From positions 9,326 to 73,325 of the forward strand of contig NQMI01000086.1 in assembly GCA_002270565.1 (NCBI GenBank): DNA of 64,000 nucleotides, read 5' to 3'. Of this stretch, positions 32,561 to 41,788 are shown piece by piece. The stretch is from Stenocarpella maydis. Its lineage: Eukaryota; Ascomycota; Sordariomycetes; Diaporthales; Diaporthaceae. How positions within the stretch are numbered: the first letter of the stretch is position 1; every line of letters begins with the position of its first letter. A program made the position numbers and the translations under genes. The notes under the pieces were generated by a model that saw only the letters and a list, made by a program, of their open reading frames with translations, searched no databases and was not told the DNA's origin.

Positions 32561-35500
32561 AACGCGGAGATTCGCACCCATAAAAACGGAGGGTACACGG
32601 GTACATGTAGGCCCCCAGTGCACGTACAACGCGCACCACCCAAATTAGTATGCAAACCATTATTTTGACCTTAGCCGCCGTCACTGCCGGTAGTCCTCAT
32701 CATCGCTTCGGCAATGCCACTATCGCCACACTCGCTGCAGTAGGAATCGCTTAAATCGATGGTGTTTTGCTACGTATCTAGTCTGTACGGACCACAATCT
32801 CGTCTTGAATCTCTTCCACCTCGTCGTCGTCGTCGTCGTCGCCGACGAGGTCCCCAACAGTCAGATCTACCCGTGGCAACTGGTTGATGCTTCCGATAGC
32901 TGCCGTACGCTGCCGCTTAGCCCCTGACCTCGTGCTTGAGGGTGTGCCTGCTGCTGAGGTCTGCGTAATCGATCTCGTGATGTCTGATAGCGGCCTTCGC
33001 TTCTGAGGCTGCTGCTTTGCCTTCTTCGTGACCCTTCTCGCCAGCTGCTGGCTCTAAGGGACGCTAGCGTGCTGGGCATCACTGCCACGGGCGTCCTCTT
33101 CATCCAGGGACTGGAGGGTCACGTTATTGTACTCGAAAGCCGAATTCACACGCTGTACTGAAGCCATCGTCGCCCTTGTCTTATCGCCAGCCCTGCTGCC
33201 AAGGCTCATTATGGTGGAGGTTATCTTTTTACCCATCACAGCCTTCCCACGGCTCTTGAAGAGACCCTCTTTATTAGCTGCAAACGGTGCGTTCTTATAA
33301 GGTCTGCTCTTTATAGCGGTAACCTTCTTCAGCAGTGCTACGGTAAGGAGACGCTTCTCAGGGAGAGGTTTACAATCAAGTAGTAGTTCTTGTTACACGC
33401 TTACTCTTCTTGAGAGGAAGCAAAGCCTCCTCTTTATTCAGCAATGCCGCGGCTTGATAGATCCCACTAACTGTCGCTGCTAGACCGCATAGCTTACAGG
33501 TTAGAAGGTCTATAGTGACTCCATGGGGTTTCTTTTCGAAGCATCCTCAATGCCTTCTGGTGCTGGATTGTAAGTATCTCTAGCGCCGCCCTTAAGACCT
33601 ACAGTAGTAGCTAACCAAGCCACTTCTTGCCATTAAACTTCTGAAGTAATGATGTCTTCTGCTTTACCTCCTCCTAATGGAGGCCATAAGTAGTATTATT
33701 AATAGCCTTATAATCAGCTATTATTAGATAGAGAAGATTCCCTATCCTATAGCCTAGGTATACCTTTAGCTTCCGATGCATTTGCTTAGTAGAGGAGGTT
33801 GTATGCAAGCTAAAGTTAAGGGTTTTGCAGATCTAATGAGCTGCCTATTTAGTAATGATCTCCTTAGCCTTATCAATATATTATATCTTGAGGTACTGGA
33901 TGATCGCTATTTGGTCTGAGAAGACCTCTTAAAGCTGTTACCAAGCTGTATTATAGATCTCGCGATTTATAGAGTACTCCATAAACTTAAGGAGGTTGAA
34001 GAGGGCTATTTAAGTGTATAGTACCTTATTAAGCACCCGTGAGGGTACTGTAGCCTTCCCTCTTGCTAGCGCTATAAGGGAAGCGAGATCCTCATCCTCC
34101 TTATTGAGATCTTCAGCCTTAGCGACCTCTGTGGTGTTTTCCTCCGGAGCTCCCAGCGCTGGTACCTCCGGGCCTCCCGTTGCTGGCCCCATAGCTCCCA
34201 GCTTACGCTACTTCTTCTTAATGTTAAGGATAATGTTTATATTGATGTGGAAGATATACAGCTAATGGCGTGCCCTAGGGAATTTATACTTAAGGGCGTT
34301 AATTAGAGCGTTATTATAGTTAGTGATGAAGAGCCTTAGAGGCTCAATTTAGTACTTACGGAGAAGACCATAAAGCTGCTTAAGAAGCTACCGGAAGCCA
34401 GATTCTCTCTTATTATTAATAACCCCTTAGAATAGTAGCAATATCCTCTTTATGTGGGTTACTGCCGTACCTTAAAAGAAGGGCATCTTCTTGCTATTAG
34501 TTGAATAGGTATAGTTAAGCAAGAGATTGCGCGTAAAGCGTGGCTCTCAAACCCATGCTAGCTACTGCTTCTCGCACCAGAAGATGCCTATAATGCTTCC
34601 CTCCTTATCAGTAGCCTAACAATACTAGCAGCCCTCCTTCTCGAGCCAGTCCAATGCTGCTTAGGTAGGTATATAGATGCCCTGCTGCTTCTTGCAATAG
34701 GCTGCCAGCCAGTCCTTTATGGTATTTGGCCCCAGCAGTATACCTGGGTACTCTTGGTGTAGAGCTGCTGTAAATCTCTAAGGCTTTATAAGGGCTAGGT
34801 CTGCAGCCATGCGAGTAAGGAAGTTATAATAATCTTATAATAACTTCGCCTAGCCTTACTAGGCTTCAGGTACCTCCTAAGGGCTATAGTGAGTATATAT
34901 GCCCTCCTAGATCACTAGTACCCACTTGCCTAATAATGCCCTTATTATATGGGCGATAGCTTGCTATCTGTAGTTTGCTTTAATTATTAAAGCATTAGAG
35001 ACTTTTATAGTTAAAAATCACAGCACACCTTTGCTACACTCTAAATTCACCTATATAGGCTTAGACCTTCTGATCGCCATTAGGAATCTAGCAGATTTTA
35101 TAGCTTTATCCAAATTAGCCTTGAGGTCCTCATAGGTGTTATATCCACCCTAGAAAAGTTTGAGAAAGGTAAGAGGGTTGGAAAGTACTAGTTGATAATA
35201 ATTCGCAGCAGTAATATTGGTGTTCCAGTTATAATAGTCAGCTTGCCACTACGCCTCAAGACCTAAATAATCAGGTAGCTGCACTATCACCATAACGCTG
35301 AAAATTCAATATCTAATTAATTAGATCTTCTTTTTAATGCAAAAACAATTAATTCTAATAAGAATTCAATTGCTGCAGCAAAGCATTAATTAAGGGTCGT
35401 TATTTGCAAGTTGGTAGCAATGGGGGCATTATAGTGCGTTGGGTGCTGCAGCTGCAAAAAGCACTGAAGGGGTGGTGAGGTGTCCAACTTTCACCCCGAT

Positions 35501-35587
35501 TACTTCGCTAGACTAACCGACGTCGGATCGCGACCCCCGACATAGCGTGTACCCTCCGTTTTTATGGGTGCGAATCTCTGCGTTCTA
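32561..35587 (-). mobile_element. Mutator-like (MULE) DNA transposon with 39-bp terminal inverted repeats
   Basis: Positions 32561-32599 and 35549-35587 are reverse complements over 39 bp with one mismatch (GAACGCGGAG versus GAACGCAGAG). They bound a 3.0-kb unit containing a decayed MULE transposase on the minus strand. An obvious 9-bp target duplication was not found, so the outer limits may be off by a few bases. The insertion lies at the broken end of the MFS gene. Confidence 0.8.
32778..35293 (-). pseudogene. MULE transposase (decayed)
   Basis: From the ATG at 35293 the minus strand reads MVIVQLPDYLGLEA, a FAR1-like zinc-finger-like stretch (AIRRSKP ... VNLECSKG), then the MULE catalytic region: ATDKEGSIIGIFWCEKQ, LLLNYTYSTNSKKMPFF (first Asp position now Asn), LRLFITNYNNALINALKYKFP (second Asp now Asn) and LYIFHININIILN. 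It ends in an acidic tail rich in Asp encoded by a GTC/GAC repeat (32821-32842) and a stop at 32780-32778. Length is about 840 codons. Multiple TAG codons replace CAG, and both catalytic aspartates read as asparagine (GAT to AAT, consistent with G-to-A RIP). Inactive. Confidence 0.78.
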
Positions 35588-36558
35588 ATAAAAATGACGA
35601 CTTATAACCCTGCGAAATGCTTAACCACCTTTAAAGTGAGGCACTTGAAAAAAAACAGCTGACTTGTCAGGCCATGAAAAAAAAGAAAAGAAGAGCGTGA
35701 TTAGAATTGTGAACTCAAAAAATAACTACATGTGGAGCGTGCCACCCAACGTCAGTGATCACCTCGTTCGGGCTGAAGATAGGGAAGCAGCAAGGAACAT
35801 TGGCGGATCAATGGCGCAGAAAAAAGAAATGTGGCTCCTAATTAAGGGTGTACCAAGTAACAAATCTGCCAGGGCTGAAAATCTAGGCGTCAGACCGCAG
35901 CTCACAACAAGGATCACGGCTGGCCAATGTCCAAGGCCACCAAAGCTCACTATAAACTCAAGTTGCTATCACAAGTAAATGAGTTCCAGCTGCCTACCTA
36001 GGTAGGCACATATCGAAACTTTAATGGTTGATAGAAGGAACCCGCGAGTTCGGGGCGATTTCCGTGGCCCAGTGCTTCCGTGCTTTTTAAGTTACTGCCA
36101 TTCGAAAGGGACGAAGGAATGTTGGGATGGATTAAAGAAGGCGGATTGAGTGGGGATTAGGCCGTTAAACAGTAAACTTTATTCTCTAATGTCGCCCCGA
36201 AGTCCTGAACTCTGCCCATTGTCCACCATCCCGATTGTTTCAGAGCACCCGTACCTACGCGCTGTTCCAACGCTCTGGCCTTGCCAAGCATCCTGATCCG
36301 GGATATCCGCACTGCCGAGCTTTGCTCTGCGGGCACCATGCATCAACACAGACGCTGATGAGATCTTACACTGACACAACCCGCTGCGGGTACAGGGAAA
36401 TGACCCCTAAGCCCCTCAGCGTGAACCCTCAAGTCGGGAGCCAGACGCGATCTGGCGCATTTAGCGAGTGTCTAGAGCCCATGATCGGTATTGTATTTCT
36501 TATCAAACGCGGGATTTTTGAGCGTTTACGACTGACTGTATGGAGGGGCCGCCGCAGC
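35588..36558. other. Non-coding region with an 18-bp palindrome
   Basis: No gene is supported; a + frame at 35664-35978 (104 codons, Lys-rich) has no recognisable features. TGCCTACCTAGGTAGGCA at 35991-36008 is a perfect palindrome. The part from 36150 to 36530 reads openly in several frames but shows no family motif. Confidence 0.4.
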
Positions 36559-36588
36559 TCTCTCTCTCTCTCTCTCTCTCTCTTTTCT

Positions 36589-36648
<60 letters not shown>

Positions 36649-36650
36649 TT
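36559..36650. repeat. Low-complexity (CT)n - poly(T) - poly(A) tract
   Basis: A (CT) run of about 12-13 units is followed by T-rich sequence, then an uninterrupted T run of roughly 30 bases that switches directly to about 25 A. This forms a near-perfect hairpin. It may be the tail of the SINE-like sequence to its right (minus orientation) or the meeting of two retroposon tails. Confidence 0.85.
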
Positions 36651-36907
36651 GTGACCGGATTAAAAACGAAACCAACTAGAACCCATGGAGTGCACCCTTG
36701 GAGGCATCTCCTTCGACTACGGACTGCGAGTGCCCAAATCCCAGCTTTGCTGACGACTGAGGGCGGAGTAAATCGCACACTCTCACACTCACACACACAC
36801 ACACAGAGAGAGGACTTGCCACGGCAATGCGCCACGTCAGTCACGAAAGGCTTTCCAGAGCGCCGGGGAGCTTGAGATGGAGCGGCCGAAGGCATCCAGG
36901 AGATCGG

Positions 36908-37018
36908 GCAGCATTCCTGCAAGGCATGGCGATTGAACCCTGGGCCAAGCATAGACGCGATCCGGGCCCACTGAAACGCCGTCCCGTCCATATCACAGCA
37001 CCGCTCTACCAATGCTGC
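36908..37018 (-). other. tRNA-like sequence, possible head of a tRNA-derived SINE
   Basis: On the minus strand the 111-nt segment starts GCAGCATT and ends AATGCTGC, an 8-bp acceptor-like stem. It contains TGGTAGAGCGG, which fits the RNA polymerase III A-box consensus, and GGTTCAATCGC, a partial B-box, about 65 nt apart. T-arm spacing to the stem is not that of a working tRNA (about 12 extra nt), so it is not called a tRNA. Downstream on the same strand lie a (GT)n/(GA)n stretch and the homopolymer tract at 36590-36650, the layout of a tRNA-derived SINE of about 430 bp. Confidence 0.4.
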
Positions 37019-37147
37019 ATGTTTCCGTCCGAACATTTGAGCGATGGCTTGTTTTATTCACTTGATCGAGTCTGACCATAAACTTCGGTCTTGACTGTCA
37101 CAGTCCAGATGGCACTTACATATCTGTGACACGATGCACACGCTGGG

Positions 37148-38671
37148 ATGATACCTGGCATTCGCCACCGAGTCTGTTTCACTGCTCGCACGTTCACTTT
37201 CTTCCAGCTCATCATAATGCCTGTGGGTGCACCATGTTGCCCAAGCACGTGTTGTACGCCTTTGGCAACGTGTCTTTGCGTTGCTTTGTGTGTAGCCAAC
37301 AACCTCGCAACAGCCTCAGAAACATCCCGTGCAGACACATGGCAGCCGAATACTATCCCAGGAGGGAGAGGAGGGAGTCAAGGACGCCGTAAAGGCAGTA
37401 TACTGGCATCTGACGACAGCAAGACAGAGACTTGGCTTCAGTCCAGAAATGTGCTTCCTGCACAAGCAGCGCTCCTGTCAATAGCACTTTCGAGTATAGC
37501 GCTTTCTAGCCCCAGAGTGGCCATACTCATACAGCCCAGCACACGCACGGCGACTTGCACACCATCCGCAGTAACACGGGGGCTTAGCCTTGTTGGTGAC
37601 GGTACAGCAGCCAGCACCATCACGCAGACACCTCTTCTTAGGACGCAATTGCGCAAGGGGCGTCTGGATAACACCACTGCAACCTCAGGCCCGCCGGCCA
37701 CGATACGAGAGATGACAACAGTTTATACTGAGCCCGGCAGTTGCACTGGGACTCCAAAACCGACGGGTACCATGACACGCTACACATTTCCTGTGTCAGG
37801 TGCTCGAGAGAAAGGAGGCATCGCCGGCGGTGCGGTCGGCGCTGTCCTGACTGTGGTGGTGCTGACCATGTTCTGCTACAAGCGCTCACAGCGCAGGGTG
37901 CGGGATAGGAAGAGCTTCTTTACCCTCTCCGACTCCGGGTCCGATTCAGATGCCGCGGAGCGTGGCATAGTTATTCATGGAGGGCTACCCGCCTCTGCGA
38001 GGAAGACTGCCACCGAGCCACGAAGCCCGGATCAGGCATTTGTCGAAGCCATAGAAATGAATCGAACCTCGGAACAGGTCCCCATATTTTTCCGGCCCTC
38101 TGGGTGCGGGATCAGCCAGTACCTCAGCACCATGGTGGACCCCAGAGGAAGCACCTGGCCGTCGGACTGCCTCAGCCCGGGCGTCCGCGAGACACTGCCT
38201 CTCACACGGCGGCCCCTGCGGCTGTCCTGGCACGCAGGGTCCCGCCAGCCACCAGCCGGTGGGGACAACACTGCCGACCACCGCGCGCCCCCGGAGCGCG
38301 GCTGCAGGAGCCCCAGCGGCGCGGGCAGGAGTCGGGGCAGGAGCATCGAGTCGGCCCGCAGCGGCGGCACCACCGCGGACTGCTCGGACGGGGCCATGGG
38401 CTCTGGCGTGTACGTGGCGGCGGCCGGGGGCCGAATGTCGCGGGGCACGATGACGACGCAGAGCGGCAGCGGGACGGCGGACTCTTCAAGCTTGGGCATG
38501 CGCAGCGCGCTGGCCGGTTTTCCCAGGCCGCCGCCCTATACGTTCTCCAGGGTGGACGGGCGGGTGCTGGGGACGAGCTTGGGGGAGGGCTTTGTATTTT
38601 CGCCGCCCGAGGACGAGGTGCTGCTGGCGTTTCCTCAGCTGGCGCGGAGAATAGGGGATGGCATTGTGTAG
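37148..38671 (+). CDS. Hypothetical single-pass membrane protein
   Basis: A 507-codon open frame in GC-rich DNA without RIP damage. The N-terminal part, especially from the Met at 37217 (PVGAPCCPSTCC ... VALCVANNLATA), is hydrophobic and Cys-rich and could be a signal sequence. Then comes a Ser/Thr-rich extracellular-like stretch (TRTATCTPSAVTRG, TEPGSCTGTPKPTGT), one clear membrane helix (GGIAGGAVGAVLTVVVLTMF), a basic stop-transfer sequence (CYKRSQRRVRDRK) and a long cytoplasmic Ser/Arg/Gly-rich tail ending in SPPEDEVLLAFPQL. The layout resembles fungal WSC/MID2-like or other cell-surface sensor-type proteins, but no WSC domain is seen. The true start and possible introns in the first 100 codons are uncertain. 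Confidence 0.6.
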   Translation: MIPGIRHRVCFTARTFTFFQLIIMPVGAPCCPSTCCTPLATCLCVALCVANNLATASETSRADTWQPNTIPGGRGGSQGRRKGSILASDDSKTETWLQSRNVLPAQAALLSIALSSIALSSPRVAILIQPSTRTATCTPSAVTRGLSLVGDGTAASTITQTPLLRTQLRKGRLDNTTATSGPPATIREMTTVYTEPGSCTGTPKPTGTMTRYTFPVSGAREKGGIAGGAVGAVLTVVVLTMFCYKRSQRRVRDRKSFFTLSDSGSDSDAAERGIVIHGGLPASARKTATEPRSPDQAFVEAIEMNRTSEQVPIFFRPSGCGISQYLSTMVDPRGSTWPSDCLSPGVRETLPLTRRPLRLSWHAGSRQPPAGGDNTADHRAPPERGCRSPSGAGRSRGRSIESARSGGTTADCSDGAMGSGVYVAAAGGRMSRGTMTTQSGSGTADSSSLGMRSALAGFPRPPPYTFSRVDGRVLGTSLGEGFVFSPPEDEVLLAFPQLARRIGDGIV

Positions 38672-38905
38672 GTGGGAGGACTGGCTGGGTTTGAGGTTGT
38701 GGGTGGGTTTTGTTTGTAGTGATGACGAGGATTATATTATTTGGGGGGGGGGGAGGCTGGATACTATACTCCGTATATTACGGGAGGCCCCCTGGTACTG
38801 CATATAGCGGGCACAGCTAATGTGCAGGCAGGATATACTCGTTGAATGTGATGGTCACTCGGCTTGGATATATCTACGTAGTAACTGAATACGAGCAAGC
38901 CTTGA

Positions 38906-39403
38906 TTACAGTAAAATAGTGCCGGGCTCGTCTAAGGAGCGGTAGTTCCAGCTAAGGAATGCATCGCCGTATTCAAAAATAGTGATATTCTTCCCATCCT
39001 TGTTCTTTACCGTGGCCGCAACGTGTATCGTGCCCGGCGATGACGGGGCGATGGTAGATGGCGTTTCTGATATCGCAGCAGTCTGAAGTGCGGGCAAAGT
39101 CACCTCCTTCCGAAAAGTCCCATTTGCCCAACACGGGCCCGGCGGACACAATATGTACAGAGGCGTTACTACCGTAGCATTACCTGCCATCTCACCGAGA
39201 GGATGTATCGCGTCTGTATTTGTCAGGCCATCGCAGGAGAGACGGAGCTGTAGCTGTGGACAGTTGGCGGTCATGGAATCCTGCAGCAACTGTAGATCCC
39301 ACCAGGAGTCCGGGCACGCCTGTTTGCCGTTGCCATCAAGGACATGACCGACGCATGTGGTTACAGGTGCGAGGATAACGCCTGCACTGGCATCGATAGC
39401 CAA
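38906..39403 (-). CDS. Hypothetical protein, Cys-containing, possibly partial
   Basis: A 165-codon open frame with normal coding composition. It contains six or seven cysteines (CVGHVLDGNGKQACPDSWW, CPQLQLRLSCDG, LCPPGPCWANG), putative N-glycosylation sites (GNATV, ANGTF, KNITI) and ends DEPGTILL. This suggests a secreted or lumenal domain, but no signal peptide is present at the Met used, so the 5' exon may be missing or damaged. No family is recognised. Confidence 0.4.
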   Translation of the reverse strand: MAIDASAGVILAPVTTCVGHVLDGNGKQACPDSWWDLQLLQDSMTANCPQLQLRLSCDGLTNTDAIHPLGEMAGNATVVTPLYILCPPGPCWANGTFRKEVTLPALQTAAISETPSTIAPSSPGTIHVAATVKNKDGKNITIFEYGDAFLSWNYRSLDEPGTILL

Positions 39404-40167
39404 TCGTAGGCAGGTTTATACACGGTTGCGAGCATTATTAAGGCCGCCGCAGTTTAAGGTTTCATTAGGTCCACAGCAGCTGTAGCAACAGAGCCGAAAT
39501 TCTCGGTATCTAGTCTATCTACAAGCAAAGACGCTGGAGGTAAGGGAGGTAAGGTGGTTTGGGGGCATAAAATGAGGACAACCAACTAAGCCGAGTATAC
39601 AGCCCTCAAATAGAGTAAAAGCTCTGCCAGAGCTTAAAAAGGTTATCTAAGTTATCTCGGCCTATCTTTTAAGCAGAAGCAAAGCATAGAGCCAGAGCAG
39701 ACACAATAAGGTGATAGTCACGCATATATTAGCAAGTATCTTGGGTGAATTAAGATTATGTTTGGAATATATTTGCTAACTAATATAAAGGCATTCTCAG
39801 TTTTAAAATGTAACAGATTTTACTATCAGTATTTACATACCGTCGTGCCATGGGATGGATGGGGAGCCTGAGACAACGATGTCCAGGGATTCTATAATCT
39901 TCAAGAATAGTTACCGGACAGAGAATTCGTTAACACATGTGTGGTAGCACAAGCCGACCTATGCGGAGAACATGTTAAAAGGTTTTCCAGGTATCTATAT
40001 CCATAGAATGCAAATCCCAGATCCTGTTGGGGCTGTACTCAACTATTCTTTGATAAATGGCCTGCATTATCGAATAGGCTCCCGAATACTAGTAGATGTC
40101 ATCTTAAAGCTTGCGAGTTGATTTCAAAGGGTCTCGACAGTTATTTTCAAGGTACTTAGTTAACTGC
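39404..40167. other. AT-rich intergenic, no gene seen
   Basis: About 760 bp with stops in every frame and moderately high AT content, between two minus-strand hypothetical ORFs. Nothing recognisable was found. Confidence 0.4.
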
Positions 40168-41277
40168 TTAAGTCTGAACTCGGTGCCCAGACCAGTACGA
40201 TGCATCAGTGTACCACTTGCAATCAAATACGACATTGATCAACCACTTGCAGAGGGCTTCCCAGTTTGGCGCGTGGCCCGCCTCGCGAAGAACCATGTCG
40301 TACATGACCAGCAGTCGCCACAGGCCTTTGAGGTGCTCGGCAAGTGCTGCACGGTCGGCCATAATGTCTTTAGATTTGCGAATCTCCCAGAACGAGTCCG
40401 TTAGACGGTAGAAGAAGTCCCAGTGCACAAGGTTGTGCGCATCTCCGTCACACGTGTCGGCCACGTTCCCAAGCAGATGACTGTAGCTCAGCAGATCCAT
40501 GTACGCCTTGCGCGTGGGGTCATCAACCATGTTTTCGTCCTTGACCGGATCGCAGACGCCAGAACCCCTGTCCTCAAGAATCAGGAGCACGTTGAGGTAC
40601 AGGTAGGCTCGGAGACTGTCTGCAGCAAGCAGATTGAGCCCAAAAGAGTGCCCGCTGCCCAGATGGACAAACGCGTGAATATCGAACTTGTTATGGTGCG
40701 CCAGCAGTAACAGCGATTCCGTGACTTGACGCCTCAGATAAACATATTCAGCCGACGCACTAAGAGCAGGCAGCACCCCGGCAGCCTCAATCATCATAAT
40801 CTTTAGAGTATCGGTATAACAGACGTCACTACTTGGCTCGGACGCACACCAGCGGGTGATTTGCTGAAGCGCCGGGGAACCCCAGCCTCTATATCGATAG
40901 CGTGAGGTGAGTTCGTCACCCAGGCTATCGTCAATATGCCCGAAGTACCGATGCTGCAAGGCGTCTGGGTAGACCATGCGGGTCTCTGGGCAGCCGTCCT
41001 TGGATGTCGAGACCGTCTCCGAGTCGGGGATTGAGGTGCGCCAGGACTCGGCACGTCGTTGGTACGTCTCCCGGGGTGCGAATTTCGCCCGCTCGGTTTG
41101 TGAGAACTCGGCAATGCGTTGGGCCAGAGCACGGGAAAAGTAACCGACTTCTTTTTCCTCCTTATCCAGGCCAAGTGAGAATATGTCTTTACGCTTCGGC
41201 TCATGTGTGTGCGAGAACATGTACTTGACGTTAGAAGCTAGCGTGTTCCACGGTAAAGCGTGGGCCTGGTGCGCCAT
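40168..41277 (-). CDS. Hypothetical protein, 369 residues, single exon
   Basis: An uninterrupted ORF with start context and coding-like composition, preserved between repeat blocks. It is mainly alpha-helical by appearance, with hydrophobic helices (TDTLKIMMIEAAGVLPALSA, LGLNLL-like and LRAYLYLNVLLILED) and aromatic-rich segments (NLVHWDFFYRLTDSFWEIRK, NWEALCKWLINVVFDCKWY). There is no signal peptide, no transmembrane pattern and no motif I can assign. The Asp-rich stretches (DDSLGDE, ENMVDDPTR) do not form a terpene-synthase DDxxD/NSE pair. Function unknown. Confidence 0.6.
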   Translation of the reverse strand: MAHQAHALPWNTLASNVKYMFSHTHEPKRKDIFSLGLDKEEKEVGYFSRALAQRIAEFSQTERAKFAPRETYQRRAESWRTSIPDSETVSTSKDGCPETRMVYPDALQHRYFGHIDDSLGDELTSRYRYRGWGSPALQQITRWCASEPSSDVCYTDTLKIMMIEAAGVLPALSASAEYVYLRRQVTESLLLLAHHNKFDIHAFVHLGSGHSFGLNLLAADSLRAYLYLNVLLILEDRGSGVCDPVKDENMVDDPTRKAYMDLLSYSHLLGNVADTCDGDAHNLVHWDFFYRLTDSFWEIRKSKDIMADRAALAEHLKGLWRLLVMYDMVLREAGHAPNWEALCKWLINVVFDCKWYTDASYWSGHRVQT

Positions 41278-41788
41278 GGTGAAAAATACACATAAAATCC
41301 AGACAAAGCTGTTGACGTTGATGGATTTGGTCAGGGCTTAGAATACAACTTGGAACCAAGATTAAACAGTACTGTGACTATATACTAAAATTGGGTCGTT
41401 ATGAGTTTTTGTTGTACTGTCAACTAGTAGTAGGTAGGTCTACGATGAAACGTCTAACAACCACTCCTGCAAAAAAAGGAATTACTCACGCCGAGGACAA
41501 GGCATGAAGCGGAGAAAACCCACATACAGCGTTACAACGCATTGCGACTCTGTTTCATGCTTCTATACTACTACGGTGGTTTCTATATTTGGCCTTTCCT
41601 TGCAGCAGACACCATGACTCAGCCAGCATTCCACCCTGTAGAACTACGGTGTATGATACCCCTAACCCTGGTTCTCCTATTGGGTGCGGTTGACTGAATT
41701 ACTGATTGAGTCACGCCTCCGCGTGCATACATCCCAATGTGATGCGTCGCATCGTAGCTGCATAACAGCAGCAACAACAGCCGACACA
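41278..41788. other. Intergenic, no gene seen
   Basis: About 510 bp upstream of both the minus-strand hypothetical ORF and the + strand chromodomain pseudogene, so it may hold a divergent promoter. No motif could be assigned. Confidence 0.4.

Noticed and set aside
36908..37018. Functional nuclear tRNA gene on the minus strand.
   Set aside because: Acceptor-like stem and boxes are present but the T-arm is separated from the stem by about 12 extra bases and no anticodon arm could be folded. Kept only as a tRNA-like/SINE candidate.
38032..38694. Additional overlapping ORFs in the 38-kb hypothetical gene.
   Set aside because: Same explanation: GC-rich shadow frames. Only the frame with a clear transmembrane helix and stop-transfer sequence was retained.
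40168..41277. Terpene synthase, because of Asp-rich stretches and a helical look.
   Set aside because: There is no DDxxD followed by an NSE/DTE motif at the right spacing and no Arg-pyrophosphate sensor.
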